A stretch of DNA of 64,000 nucleotides, from NCBI RefSeq assembly GCF_001905735.1, contig NZ_LISW01000008.1:301545-365544 (forward strand). The letters are read 5' to 3'. A model generated the notes under the pieces. That model saw only the letters and a program-made list of their open reading frames with translations. It did not search any database and had not been told where the DNA came from. The position numbers and the translations under genes are program-made. Source of the stretch: Streptomyces sp. CB01249 (lineage in GTDB: Bacteria > Actinomycetota > Actinomycetes > Streptomycetales > Streptomycetaceae). Of this stretch, positions 1 to 8,717 are shown piece after piece (positions within the stretch are counted from its first letter, which is position 1; the number at the start of each line of letters is the position of its first letter).

Positions 1-1019
1 TGCTGCGAGTACGGGCCGACCTGGCCGTCGATCTTGCTGTCGGCGATGTAGCCGCCGCTCGCCCAGCCGTAGCCGTTCGGGGCGAGGTTGAGGCCGCCCT
101 TGACGTGCATCCGGCGGAACGGAGCGGCCTGCGAGACGGCCCAGCGGTCGGTGCCGTTGACCGGGTTCAGCGCCAGGTTCTCCGCCGAACGCCAGAAGTT
201 CTGCGTGGCGTTGCCGTTGAACCAGCCCGCGTCCACGGTGACATCACCGTTGAACGTGGTGTCGTCCGGCTTGAGGCCGAGACCGGCGATCGAGGTGTAG
301 AAGCCGATCTGCGCGTTGATGTTGTTGTACGTGCCCGGCTTGAACATCAGCGCGTAGCGTCCGTTGCCGAACTGCGCCGACTCCTGCTGGTGGAAGATCT
401 CGTCCACCTTGGCCTGGATGTTGGGCGTCGACGGGTCGAAGACCAGGACGTTCGGGCCGAGGTCACCGCCGCCCGGGATCTGCGGGCCGCCGTCGCCGCC
501 GGTGGTGCCGAACACCTGGAACTCCCACAGCGAGTAGCCGTAGCCGGTGGCGCGGGCGGTACCGGTCAGCCGCACGTAGCGGGCGGTGCCCGAGACGTTC
601 AGCGTCTCGTTGCCGCCGGGGCCCGTGGTGGTCGAGTAGGCGGTGCTCCACGTGCTGTTGTCCGTGGAGAACTCGATCTTGTAGCTCTTGGCGTAGGCGG
701 CCTCCCACCGCAGCGCGATCTGGCTGACCGAGGCGGAGGTGCCCAGGTCGACCTTGATCCACTGCGGGTCGGAGAACGCGCTCGACCAGCGGGTGCCGTT
801 GTCGCCGTCGACGGCGGCGGTGGCGGGGGTGCCGTCGCCCTCCTGGCTGGACACGGTCACCGTCTTGCCCTGCGAGAGCAGGGAAGGGGCCGCGCTGACC
901 GGGGTGGAGGGCACGAAGGCGAGGAGCGAGACGACGAGACCGGCGACGGCGGCCAGTACGCCGGTGCGTCTTCTTCCGGTCGAAGGTGCGGGTCTGCGGA
1001 GCGAGGGGGGTCCATACAT
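1..1019 (-). CDS. Secreted discoidin (F5/8C) / beta-helix protein, 3' part missing
   Basis: About 339 residues are visible; the frame is still open where the window begins, so the C-terminus is missing. An N-terminal signal peptide (basic start with RRRTG, hydrophobic stretch LAAVAGLVVSLLAF, cleavage near VSAAPS) marks it as exported. Residues about 45-165 form an F5/8 type C (discoidin, CBM32-like) module, seen in SQGKTVTVSS, WSSAFSDPQWIKVDLG and GYSLWEFQVFG. After a Gly-rich linker comes PNVLVFDP and a segment typical of actinobacterial right-handed beta-helix proteins distantly like GH55 or pectate lyases (GRYALMFKPGTYN). The ATG at 1019 is chosen because the signal peptide follows directly; the overlapping ATG at 1015 is in another frame. 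It probably binds or cleaves extracellular polysaccharide; the substrate is unknown. A palindrome about 50 bp upstream suggests LacI-type control. Confidence 0.8.
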   Translation of the reverse strand, partial: MYGPPSLRRPAPSTGRRRTGVLAAVAGLVVSLLAFVPSTPVSAAPSLLSQGKTVTVSSQEGDGTPATAAVDGDNGTRWSSAFSDPQWIKVDLGTSASVSQIALRWEAAYAKSYKIEFSTDNSTWSTAYSTTTGPGGNETLNVSGTARYVRLTGTARATGYGYSLWEFQVFGTTGGDGGPQIPGGGDLGPNVLVFDPSTPNIQAKVDEIFHQQESAQFGNGRYALMFKPGTYNNINAQIGFYTSIAGLGLKPDDTTFNGDVTVDAGWFNGNATQNFWRSAENLALNPVNGTDRWAVSQAAPFRRMHVKGGLNLAPNGYGWASGGYIADSKIDGQVGPYSQ

Positions 1020-1484
1020 GGGGGCTTGTCTCCTGAGTCGCGGAACGGGTGCACGACACGAAGCCGGAGAGCGCTCTCTCCGGCGATGGGGATACTTCAC
1101 CCCCGGCTCACGACACGTCAATAGGTGTGCACCGACGGCTTGTTCGGGTGGCCTTGAGGACAACAGTTGACGACGGAAAGCTCACGAGTGTCCGCGTTGC
1201 GGCCATCTTGACAGCGCCCGGTTCCCGGGAACTGACGCAGCGTCGGTTCAGTTGATGACGGGGTGCGTACGAGGAGTGAATGAGGCGGCGCTGATCGTTG
1301 CCACCGCAATCACCGAGCGCGCACCGGGGGCGTCCGGGCCTCCGCACCGCGCCCGCCCGCGCCTGTTACCGGACATGTTGTTCCCGCTCCGGGGACAGCG
1401 GACCCGGCCCCTCGCTATCCTCCGGGGCATGAGCCGTGAGCGAGGCGCGAGAAGCACCGCTGACCAGGCACGACGAGGCCCGAG
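1020..1484. other. Divergent intergenic region, 465 bp
   Basis: No convincing gene is present. It lies between the divergently transcribed discoidin gene and the XRE regulator. Besides the palindrome at 1067-1078 it holds a TTGACA hexamer at 1208-1213 followed by a perfect palindrome GTTCCCGGGAAC at 1221-1232, a plausible promoter/operator pair. The AT-richer stretch around 1130-1310 fits promoter DNA. Confidence 0.5.
1067..1078. promoter_or_regulatory. Palindromic LacI-type operator candidate
   Basis: GAGAGCGCTCTC is a perfect 12-bp palindrome, 48 bp upstream of the start codon of the discoidin/beta-helix gene. It resembles the AGCGCT-centred operators of Streptomyces LacI regulators such as CebR (TGGGAGCGCTCCCA) but differs in the flanks. 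Its role is inferred from position and symmetry only. Confidence 0.45.
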
Positions 1485-2927
1485 GTGACCGAGATGACGG
1501 GCCCCGCACCCGCGGACGCCCGGAGTGTCCAGGCCTGGCGGGCGTTCGGCGCCCGGCTGCGGCTGCGGCGCAGGCGGGCCGGTCTCACCCAGGCCCAGGT
1601 GGGCGCCCGGGTCGGCTACGACCACACCGCCATCAGCAAACTCGAACACGGCAGCCGCCGCACCCCGCTCCCGCTGGCCCGCCGCCTGGACCAGCTGCTG
1701 GAGGCCGACGGGGACCTCGTCGCCGCCTGCGAGGAGGCCGAGGAGAGGGAGCGCGCTCAGGCGGCGCCCCTCGCGCCCGGACCGCTGCCCGACCCGGTCC
1801 GGCAGGGCCCGCTGCCCGGCGAGCCCGCCGGCGGCGCGCTCCCGGCGATGCTCCCACCGGGGACCGTCCTGCCCGGGCGGCTGCCGGTGTACGGCCTGGT
1901 CTGCCCGCTGCACGGGCGCGACGGCTGCACGGTCCCCGCCCTCGCCGACGTCGTCGCCCTGCACGCGCGGTTCTGCGCCCTGGGGCCCGAGGCCGCGGGC
2001 CGCCCCGCCCTGGACACCGACACGGTGCACGCCCTGACCGCGCTCCTCGCCGTCTGCCTGCGCGCCGACGAGGAGCACGCCTGGCCCGGCGCCACCGCCG
2101 TGGTCGAGCGCACCCTGCACGCGATGCTCCGCTGGATGGCGCTCCCGGCCGCCCCGTACCAGCGCCAACTCGCCCCGCTGGCAGCCGAGTACGCGCAGTC
2201 GGCCGGCTGCCTCAGGCTCCTCTGGGGGCGCAACGGCACGGCGATGGCCTGGCTGGACCGGTCCCTGGTGTGGGCGGCCATGTCCGGCCATGTCGGCGTG
2301 CGGGTCGCGGCGCTCAGCGACATGAGCACCCTGGCGCGGCTTGAGGGCGACGGGCCCTCCGCCCTCGCGTACGGCGAGGCCATCCGCCCGGCCGCGGCGG
2401 GCCGGCACTGGGCGGGGGCGATGAGCGATCTGTACCAGGCACGCGGCCACGCGGTGCGCGGCGACGCCGACCGCAGCCTGCACCACATCGCCCGGGCCTG
2501 GGCGCAGATGGACCTGGCCGACGAGCGGGACGAGGCGGAGGCGCCCTGGCTCTCCGTCGCCTCCGTGCGCCTGCGGGTGGAGTCCGGCGCGGCGGGCGCG
2601 CTGCGCGACCTCGCCGTCGCGACGGGGGAGCGCCGCTACGCGCTGCGCGCCCTGGACGCGGTCGGCAGCGCGATCCGGCTGCTGCCGCCGGGCCTGCACT
2701 CGGCCCGCAAGCTGTTCCTGGCCCGCACGGCGGACGCGTACGTCTGCGCGGGCGAACCGGCCGCCGCGTCGGCGGTGGCGGGACCGGTCCTGGACAGCAC
2801 CGAGGTGCACCCCGCGACCCTGCTCGGCCAGGAGCTGCGCGGACTCCACGGACGGCTGGCCGGCCGCGCCGACGGGAGTACGGAGACCGAGGAGTTCGTC
2901 CGCAGACTGGCCGCCGTCGTCCACTGA
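1485..2927 (+). CDS. XRE-family helix-turn-helix regulator with TPR-like C-terminus
   Basis: A 480-residue protein. Residues about 14-65 are an XRE/Cro helix-turn-helix (FGARLRLRRRRAGLTQAQVG, then YDHTAISKLEHGSR). The long Ala/Leu/Arg-rich remainder looks like helical repeats, as in Streptomyces regulators where an HTH is followed by a TPR-type ligand or peptide-sensing domain. A GTG at 1485 is the first in-frame start before the HTH; an ATG three codons later is the alternative. No partner gene is obvious: it diverges from the discoidin gene and converges on the M4-M28 peptidase gene with a hairpin between. Target genes are unknown. Confidence 0.8.
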   Translation: MTEMTGPAPADARSVQAWRAFGARLRLRRRRAGLTQAQVGARVGYDHTAISKLEHGSRRTPLPLARRLDQLLEADGDLVAACEEAEERERAQAAPLAPGPLPDPVRQGPLPGEPAGGALPAMLPPGTVLPGRLPVYGLVCPLHGRDGCTVPALADVVALHARFCALGPEAAGRPALDTDTVHALTALLAVCLRADEEHAWPGATAVVERTLHAMLRWMALPAAPYQRQLAPLAAEYAQSAGCLRLLWGRNGTAMAWLDRSLVWAAMSGHVGVRVAALSDMSTLARLEGDGPSALAYGEAIRPAAAGRHWAGAMSDLYQARGHAVRGDADRSLHHIARAWAQMDLADERDEAEAPWLSVASVRLRVESGAAGALRDLAVATGERRYALRALDAVGSAIRLLPPGLHSARKLFLARTADAYVCAGEPAAASAVAGPVLDSTEVHPATLLGQELRGLHGRLAGRADGSTETEEFVRRLAAVVH

Positions 2928-2942
2928 GGACGGGGAAAGGCG

Positions 2943-2974
2943 GGGGCGGGACGTGTGGACCACGCCCCGCCCCG
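2943..2974. terminator. Bidirectional terminator hairpin
   Basis: GGGGCGGG with ACGTG pairs with CACG and CCCCGCCCC around a short loop, between the convergent ends of the XRE regulator and the M4-M28 peptidase gene. A GC-rich stem without a U-tract is usual in Streptomyces. Confidence 0.6.
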
Positions 2975-2992
2975 TACACACACCCGGTGGGA

Positions 2993-5900
2993 TCAGCTCA
3001 CGTCGAGGGCCACATCGTCCACGACGAAGCTGGTCTGCAGGTAGGCGTCCTCCTTACTGGTGAAGCCCAGCGTCACCGTCTGCCCGGCGGCCGACGCGAC
3101 GTCGAAGGTCTTCAGCACATAGCTGTTGGTGGCGTCGAGATTCGAGTACGTCGCCAGCGTCCGCGACCCCAGCTTCACGGTGAACGTGTCGTACGCGTTC
3201 CCGTCCGGCGTCTCGGCGGTGTCGGTCCGCAGGTAGAACGACAGCCGGTAAGTCGAGCAGCCGGCCGGAACCGTCAGCGACTGGGTGGCGGTGTCGCTGT
3301 GCGTGCTGCCCCAGCCGCCGAACCACGCCTGGTACGAGCCGCTGTGCGCGGGCTTCTCGGAGGTCCGGTTGTTGATGACGCCGCTCGTCTGCGTCCAGGG
3401 CGAAGTCCCGTTCTCGAAGCCGCCGTTGGTCACGACCTGCCGGGGCTGGCAGTTCCCGCCGCCACCGATCACCAGCGAGTACGTGGTGGTGTGCGTGGCC
3501 GTGCCGGTACCGGTCACGGTGAGCGTGTACGTACCCGCCGCGGCCTGGGCACTCGCGGAGACCGTCATCGTGGCCGACGACCCGGACTGCACGGAGGTGG
3601 GCGAGAAGGAGACGGTGACGCCGCTCGGCGCACCGGACGCCGTCAGCCGCACGCTCTGCGCGGAGCCGCTGGTGGTGGCCGTGGACACGGTCGCGGTGAC
3701 CGAGGAGCCCGGCTGGACGCTGCCCGAGACCGGGTTCACCGAGACGGAGAAGTCGTCGGCGGGCGCGGTGGAGCCGACTGCCGTCTTCCACAGCGTGTAC
3801 GCGACCCCGTCGGCGCTGCGGTCGAGCGCGGTGGCGTTGATGTTGGCGGTGGTGTCGCACGACTGGTGGTAGCAGGGGTCGTACGAACGGCCCGCCGTGC
3901 CGCCCCACTTGGATGCCTGGGCCGAGGTCTTCGTGTCACTGGCGCCGGTGGCGTAGCCGGAGGTGGCGATCCCGCCCTGCTGGAAGGAGTAGTCGTCGGA
4001 GCGCCCCTGGCCCTCGACGTTCTCCTCCGGGGCGAGCCCGAGGGAGGTCCAGTACTCCTTCATCGGCGCCGAGGCGGCCGAGTTGAGGTTGTTGATGAAG
4101 TAGCCGCCGTTGACCGAGGCGACCATGTCGAAGTTGTAGTACGCGGTGATGGCGCTGCGCTGGGCCGAACTCAGCTGGCTGACGTAGTACTTGGAGCCCT
4201 GGAGCCCCTGCTCCTCGCCGTTCCACCAGGCGAACCGGACGTGCTTGGTCATGGCCGGGTTCTGCTGGGCGAGGGCGAGCGCGTTCTCCAGCAGGGTTGC
4301 CGAGCCGGAGCCGTTGTCGTTGATCCCGGGCCCGGCGGAGACGCTGTCGAGGTGGGCGCCGAACATCACGGTGCTGTCGGCGGGGCCGCCCGGCCAGTCC
4401 GCGATGAGGTTCTTGCCGGTGTAGGTGCAGGTGGCGCAGGTCTGCTCGGTGACGGTGTAGCCGGCCGCCTGGAGCTTGCCCTTCACATAGTTGAGCGAGG
4501 CGGTGTATCCGTTGCTGCCGGCCCGCCGGTTGCCGCCGTTCTGCGAGGCGAGGGTGTTGAACTGGGTGAGGTGGGCCTGCACGTTGGCGACGCTGATGTC
4601 GGGCGCGGTGCCGCCGGGGTTGCCGCCGCCGTCGTTGACGGTCAGCGTGTACTGGGCGGTGTGCTCCTGGGTGCCCGCGCCCTTCACGGTGAAGGTGTAC
4701 GAGCCGGGGGCCGCGGCCGACGTGGTCGACACGGTCATCGTGGACGTGGCGCCGGACTGCACCGAGGACGGGCTGAAGGAGACGCTGACCCCGCCGGGCA
4801 GGCCGCTCGCCGACAGGTTCACGGTCTGGGCGCTGCCGGACGAGATCGTCGTACGGACGGTGGACGTCACCGAGCTGCCGGGCTTCACCGAGCCGGAGGC
4901 CGGGTCCAGGGAGAGCGAGAAGTCGTTGTTGCCGCTCGGCGAGCAGGTCGGGTCACCGCTCTGGGCGGGCACACTGACCGCGTCCCACGCCGCCTTGGCG
5001 CGGTTGTACAGCGTGCAGGTGGCGTCGAGGTTCTTGGCAGCGGTGAGGGTGGCCGTGCGGTAGCGCTTGTACGTCATGCCGCTGGTCTTCAGGAGCATGC
5101 CGCCGTAGAACACCTTGCCGGCGCTCTGGATGCCCACACCGGTGACCGTCGAGTTGTTGCAGGTGGGGCTGGAGGGCTTGCCGCCGCCGGGGTTCGAGCC
5201 CTCGGCGAGCAGATAGAACCAGTGGTTGAGGGGCCCGGCCGCCGCGTGCTCCTCGGTGCTGGGTATGGAGGAGCTGTAGCAGTTCGGGTCGCCGATCTGG
5301 CCGGGGTTGTACATGATCCGGATCGGCCCGTTGCCGACGAGGTTGATCTTCTCGCCGACGGTGTAGTCCGGATCGTCGTACGGGGCCGGCTCGTTGGTGT
5401 ACGCCTCGGTGAGCGCGCCCATGATGTCGCCGGTGGCCTCGCCGAGCCCGGACTCGTTGTTGGCGCCGCCGGGGGTGTACTGGTCGATGCCGTGGCCGAA
5501 CTCGTGGCCCACGACGTCCATGGCGCCGATCCACTGGTTGGCCTGGTTGTGGCCGATGGAGACCGTGGAGCCGTCCCAGTACGCGTTGACGTCGTTGAGG
5601 CCGACCTTCACCGGCCAGCTGCGGCCGTTGCCGTCGTGCCCGTTGCGCCCGAGCCAGTCGCGCAGCATGTCCCACTCGTGCTGGGCCGCCCACATCACGT
5701 CGACGCAGCCGGTCTCCTTGCTGGACGCGTTGCCGGTGCCCCAGGAGTCGGTGGACTTGGTGAACACGCTCCCGGTGCTGTAGTCGGCGCAGCTGAGCCC
5801 GGGGCGGTTCGGGTCGCGCAGCGAGTAACTGCTGCCCGACGACGTGGTGTTGATGGTGAGCGGGTTGGGTCCGTTCCACTGGCTGTTGCCGGTGCCGGCC

Positions 5901-6490
5901 CGGACGTCGTCATAGCTGTCGATGACCGCGCCGGTGCCCGCGTCCACGAACACGTGCAGCCGGCTGGGCGCCTTCGCGGTCCGGCCCGTGAGCACGGTCT
6001 CCCAGGCCAGCCGGGAGCGCTTGTCGGTGGCCCGTACGACGAGCCGGTGGCTCTCGACCTCGTCCACCGTGCGCAGCTGCTTGCGCGAGGTGGCCTCCGC
6101 GGCCTTCGCGGAAACGGTCGCGGTGGTGGGCACGTTGATGCGCCGCGAGACCGCCGACTGCGAACCGCGCACCCGGCCCTTGGAGTCGGCCACCACGACG
6201 GCGTCCCCGCCGACCACGGGCAGGCCGCGGTAGGTGCGCTCGTACGCGACGGAGTAGAGGCCGTTGATCCACGGGGTGACCATCCGGCGCTCGTAGCGCT
6301 CCTCCGGGCCCTTGGCCAGGGTGTCGAGCCCGCTGGCCGCGGCCCTGTCGGCGGCGGTGACGGCGGTGGTGAGTGCCTTGGGGGCGGGCGGCGGTGTGGG
6401 ATCCGCCGAGGCGGACGGGCCGCTGACGGCGACCAGCATTCCGGCGAGGACGGCCAGGGTCGTCCCGGCCGTCAACGGTCTGCGTTTCAT
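2993..6490 (-). CDS. Secreted fusion of M4 metalloprotease and M28 aminopeptidase
   Basis: A 1165-residue exported protein that joins two zinc peptidases. Residues 1-29 are a signal peptide (cleavage near ASAD). About 40-200 is an FTP/PepSY-type propeptide. The M4 (thermolysin-like) domain, about 205-510, has HEFGH at 329-333, the third zinc ligand E351 in NESGLGEATGD and a catalytic-type His at 423. An Ig-like module follows (about 523-620, FSLSLDPASGSVKPGSS). The M28 aminopeptidase domain, about 628-905, shows the co-catalytic zinc set H713, D725, E759/E760, D788 and H875. A second Ig-like module (about 913-1008) and a C-terminal jelly-roll domain (about 1014-1165) finish it. ATG at 6490 directly precedes the signal peptide. 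The endo- and exo-peptidase halves probably cooperate in protein scavenging. Confidence 0.92.
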   Translation of the reverse strand: MKRRPLTAGTTLAVLAGMLVAVSGPSASADPTPPPAPKALTTAVTAADRAAASGLDTLAKGPEERYERRMVTPWINGLYSVAYERTYRGLPVVGGDAVVVADSKGRVRGSQSAVSRRINVPTTATVSAKAAEATSRKQLRTVDEVESHRLVVRATDKRSRLAWETVLTGRTAKAPSRLHVFVDAGTGAVIDSYDDVRAGTGNSQWNGPNPLTINTTSSGSSYSLRDPNRPGLSCADYSTGSVFTKSTDSWGTGNASSKETGCVDVMWAAQHEWDMLRDWLGRNGHDGNGRSWPVKVGLNDVNAYWDGSTVSIGHNQANQWIGAMDVVGHEFGHGIDQYTPGGANNESGLGEATGDIMGALTEAYTNEPAPYDDPDYTVGEKINLVGNGPIRIMYNPGQIGDPNCYSSSIPSTEEHAAAGPLNHWFYLLAEGSNPGGGKPSSPTCNNSTVTGVGIQSAGKVFYGGMLLKTSGMTYKRYRTATLTAAKNLDATCTLYNRAKAAWDAVSVPAQSGDPTCSPSGNNDFSLSLDPASGSVKPGSSVTSTVRTTISSGSAQTVNLSASGLPGGVSVSFSPSSVQSGATSTMTVSTTSAAAPGSYTFTVKGAGTQEHTAQYTLTVNDGGGNPGGTAPDISVANVQAHLTQFNTLASQNGGNRRAGSNGYTASLNYVKGKLQAAGYTVTEQTCATCTYTGKNLIADWPGGPADSTVMFGAHLDSVSAGPGINDNGSGSATLLENALALAQQNPAMTKHVRFAWWNGEEQGLQGSKYYVSQLSSAQRSAITAYYNFDMVASVNGGYFINNLNSAASAPMKEYWTSLGLAPEENVEGQGRSDDYSFQQGGIATSGYATGASDTKTSAQASKWGGTAGRSYDPCYHQSCDTTANINATALDRSADGVAYTLWKTAVGSTAPADDFSVSVNPVSGSVQPGSSVTATVSTATTSGSAQSVRLTASGAPSGVTVSFSPTSVQSGSSATMTVSASAQAAAGTYTLTVTGTGTATHTTTYSLVIGGGGNCQPRQVVTNGGFENGTSPWTQTSGVINNRTSEKPAHSGSYQAWFGGWGSTHSDTATQSLTVPAGCSTYRLSFYLRTDTAETPDGNAYDTFTVKLGSRTLATYSNLDATNSYVLKTFDVASAAGQTVTLGFTSKEDAYLQTSFVVDDVALDVS

Positions 6491-6807
6491 CGAGGCTCCT
6501 CATGGGGTCCGTGATCGAGCGACCGAACACTCACATGTGGTCATGACCCCGTCAACGAACTGCGGGCGCCCGCAGGGGAGTTGGCAAGTCTCGTCAAGTC
6601 GGACGGGCGCGCCGAGGGAAACGCATGCGGAAATGAGGGATGGACAGGTGGGGAGGCGGACGTTATCCTGCACTCTCACCGGATCGGTGATCTACACGCA
6701 ACTGTCGAGGCGAGCATATCACTGAATCGGCAGGCGCACAAGCACTTCTGGCCCTCCTTCATGCCTCACCTGTTGTCCCGCCCGAACCCACAAGGAAGGC
6801 ACACGCC
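6491..6807. other. Divergent intergenic region, 317 bp
   Basis: No gene is seen. Near the peptidase gene there are two abutting palindromes, CACATGTG at 6532-6539 and GGTCATGACC at 6539-6548, and read on the minus strand a TTGACG hexamer lies just upstream of them, so this is probably the peptidase promoter/operator. The other end carries the ribosome binding site AAGGAAGG before the TTG start of the first aldo/keto reductase. Confidence 0.5.
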
Positions 6808-7728
6808 TTGACCTCGCACTCCCTCACCGCAGCGGCCGCCGGCACCTGGCGGCTCGGTGATCTGACCGTCAACCGGATGGGCTTCGGCGCCATGCGGCTG
6901 ACCCAGAACGGCCGGGCGTTCAGCGACGAGCGCACCCCGCACGACCGGGACCGGGCCGTCGCGGTGCTGCGCCGCGCCGTCGAGCTCGGCGTGAACCACA
7001 TCGACACGGCGGCCTTCTACTTCTCGCCCCTGCGCTCGGCCAACGAGCTGATCAACCGGGCGCTCGGCCCCTACCCGGACGACCTGGTCATCACCACCAA
7101 GGTGGGCCCGGGCCGCGGCCCCTCCGGCGACTGGACGGACTGGGCCCGCCCCGAGGAGCTGCGCGGCCGGGTGCAGGAGAACATCCGTCAGCTCGGCCGT
7201 GACCACCTCGACGTCGTCAACCTCCGGATGAACGGCAACCGCCCCGTCTCCGAGCTCTTCGGCGCCCTGGCCGAACTGCGCGAGGAAGGGCTCATCCGCC
7301 ACCTGGGCCTCTCCAACGTCTGGCCGGAGCAGATCACCGAGGCCCTGGCCATCGCCCCCGTCGTCTGCGTGCAGAACCGCTACGGCATCGGCGAGCGGCG
7401 CGCCGACTCCCAGGAGGTGCTGCGCCTGTGCGGTGAACGGGGCATCGCCTTCGTCCCCTTCTACGCCATCGCGGGCGCCGGCCGCGAGTCCGGGGCCGTC
7501 GCGGAGCACGAGGCACTGCTCGACGTGGCCCGCGCCCACGACGCCTCGCCCGCCCAGGTCCGGCTGGCGTGGACCCTCCAGCAGGGTCCGCACGTCCTGG
7601 CCATCCCGGGCACCGGCAACCCCGAGCACCTGGAGGCCAATGTGGCGGCGGGCGCCCTGCGGCTCACCGACGAGGAGATGGCGCGGCTCACCGCGCTCGG
7701 GCAGGACACCGGGGCGGACGTAGCATGA
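6808..7728 (+). CDS. Aldo/keto reductase (first of a coupled pair)
   Basis: A 306-residue (beta/alpha)8 oxidoreductase of the NADPH-dependent AKR superfamily. Visible signatures are GFGAMRLTQNG near the N-terminus, HIDTAAFY (catalytic Asp and Tyr), VITTKVG (catalytic Lys) and a C-terminal IPGTGNPEHLEAN cofactor segment. The position that usually holds the fourth tetrad residue, His, reads NLRMNG, so Arg or Met replaces it. TTG at 6808 is chosen because AAGGAAGG lies 7 bases upstream and no ATG or GTG fits better. The stop overlaps the start of the next aldo/keto reductase, so the two are co-translated. Substrate unknown. Confidence 0.85.
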   Translation: MTSHSLTAAAAGTWRLGDLTVNRMGFGAMRLTQNGRAFSDERTPHDRDRAVAVLRRAVELGVNHIDTAAFYFSPLRSANELINRALGPYPDDLVITTKVGPGRGPSGDWTDWARPEELRGRVQENIRQLGRDHLDVVNLRMNGNRPVSELFGALAELREEGLIRHLGLSNVWPEQITEALAIAPVVCVQNRYGIGERRADSQEVLRLCGERGIAFVPFYAIAGAGRESGAVAEHEALLDVARAHDASPAQVRLAWTLQQGPHVLAIPGTGNPEHLEANVAAGALRLTDEEMARLTALGQDTGADVA

Positions 7729-8717
7729 TCCTCATGGAACAGCGCGAACTGGGCAGGACCGGACGTACCGTGTCGGTCGTCGGACAGGGCACCTGGCAAC
7801 TCGGCGGGGACTGGGGCGAGGTCCGCGAGGAGGACGCCTTCGGGGTGCTCGACGCGGCCGTCGAATCGGGGGTCACCTTCTTCGACACGGCGGACGTCTA
7901 CGGGGACGGCCGCAGCGAACAGCTCATCGGCCGCTATCTGAAGGAGCGGCCCGACGCCGGGGTCTTCGTCGCCACGAAGATGGGCCGCCGCGTCGACCAG
8001 GTGCCGGAGAACTACACCCTGGACAACTTCCGCGCCTGGAACGACCGTTCCCGCGCCAACCTGGGCGTCGACACCCTCGATCTCGTACAGCTGCACTGCC
8101 CGCCCACCGCCGTCTACTCCTCCGACGAGGTGTACGACGCGCTGGACACGCTCGTCGCCGAGCAGCGGATCGCGGCCTACGCGGTCAGCGTCGAGACGTG
8201 CGCCGAGGCGCTGACGGCCATCGCCCGGCCGGGTGTGGCGAGCGTCCAGATCATCCTCAACCCGTTCCGCCTCAAGCCGCTGGACGAGGTCCTGCCGGCG
8301 GCGCGGGCGGCCGGGGTCGGCATCATCGCCCGGGTCCCGCTGGCCTCCGGGCTGCTGTCCGGCAAGTACACCGCGGACACCGTCTTCGCGCCCGGCGACC
8401 ACCGCACGTACAACCGGCACGGTGAGGCGTTCGACCAGGGCGAGACCTTCTCCGGCGTCGACTACGCGACCGGTGTGGCGGCCGCCGCCGAGTTCGCCGC
8501 GCTCGCCCCCGAAGGCGCCACCCCGGCGCAGACGGCGCTGCGCTGGATCATCCAGCAGCCGGGTGTCACCAGCGTCATCCCCGGCGCCCGCTCGACGGAG
8601 CAGGCCCGGGGCAACGCGGCCGCCGCCGCGCTCGCCCCGCTTCCGCAGAGCACGCTGGACGCGGTGCGCGACCTCTACGACCGCCGGTTCCGCGCCTCGG
8701 TCCACGGCCGCTGGTAG
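7725..8717 (+). CDS. Aldo/keto reductase (second of a coupled pair)
   Basis: A 330-residue AKR-superfamily oxidoreductase. It starts LGRTGRTVSVVGQGTWQLGG and carries FFDTADVYGDGRSE (catalytic Asp and Tyr), VATKMG (Lys) and LDLVQLHCPP with the canonical His, so unlike its upstream neighbour the whole tetrad is present. The end has the usual SVIPGARSTEQARGN phosphate-binding segment. The ATG overlaps the stop of the preceding gene as ATGA, implying translational coupling; a second ATG at 7734 is possible. The stop codon directly abuts the stop of the convergent kinase gene. Physiological substrate not evident. Confidence 0.87.
   Translation: MILMEQRELGRTGRTVSVVGQGTWQLGGDWGEVREEDAFGVLDAAVESGVTFFDTADVYGDGRSEQLIGRYLKERPDAGVFVATKMGRRVDQVPENYTLDNFRAWNDRSRANLGVDTLDLVQLHCPPTAVYSSDEVYDALDTLVAEQRIAAYAVSVETCAEALTAIARPGVASVQIILNPFRLKPLDEVLPAARAAGVGIIARVPLASGLLSGKYTADTVFAPGDHRTYNRHGEAFDQGETFSGVDYATGVAAAAEFAALAPEGATPAQTALRWIIQQPGVTSVIPGARSTEQARGNAAAAALAPLPQSTLDAVRDLYDRRFRASVHGRW

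Noticed and set aside
2987..6514. Very long open frame on the plus strand opposite the M4-M28 peptidase gene
   Set aside because: It encodes Arg/Gly/Val-rich low-complexity sequence with no motif, typical of the antisense frame of GC-rich genes; the minus strand has complete peptidase active sites and a signal peptide.
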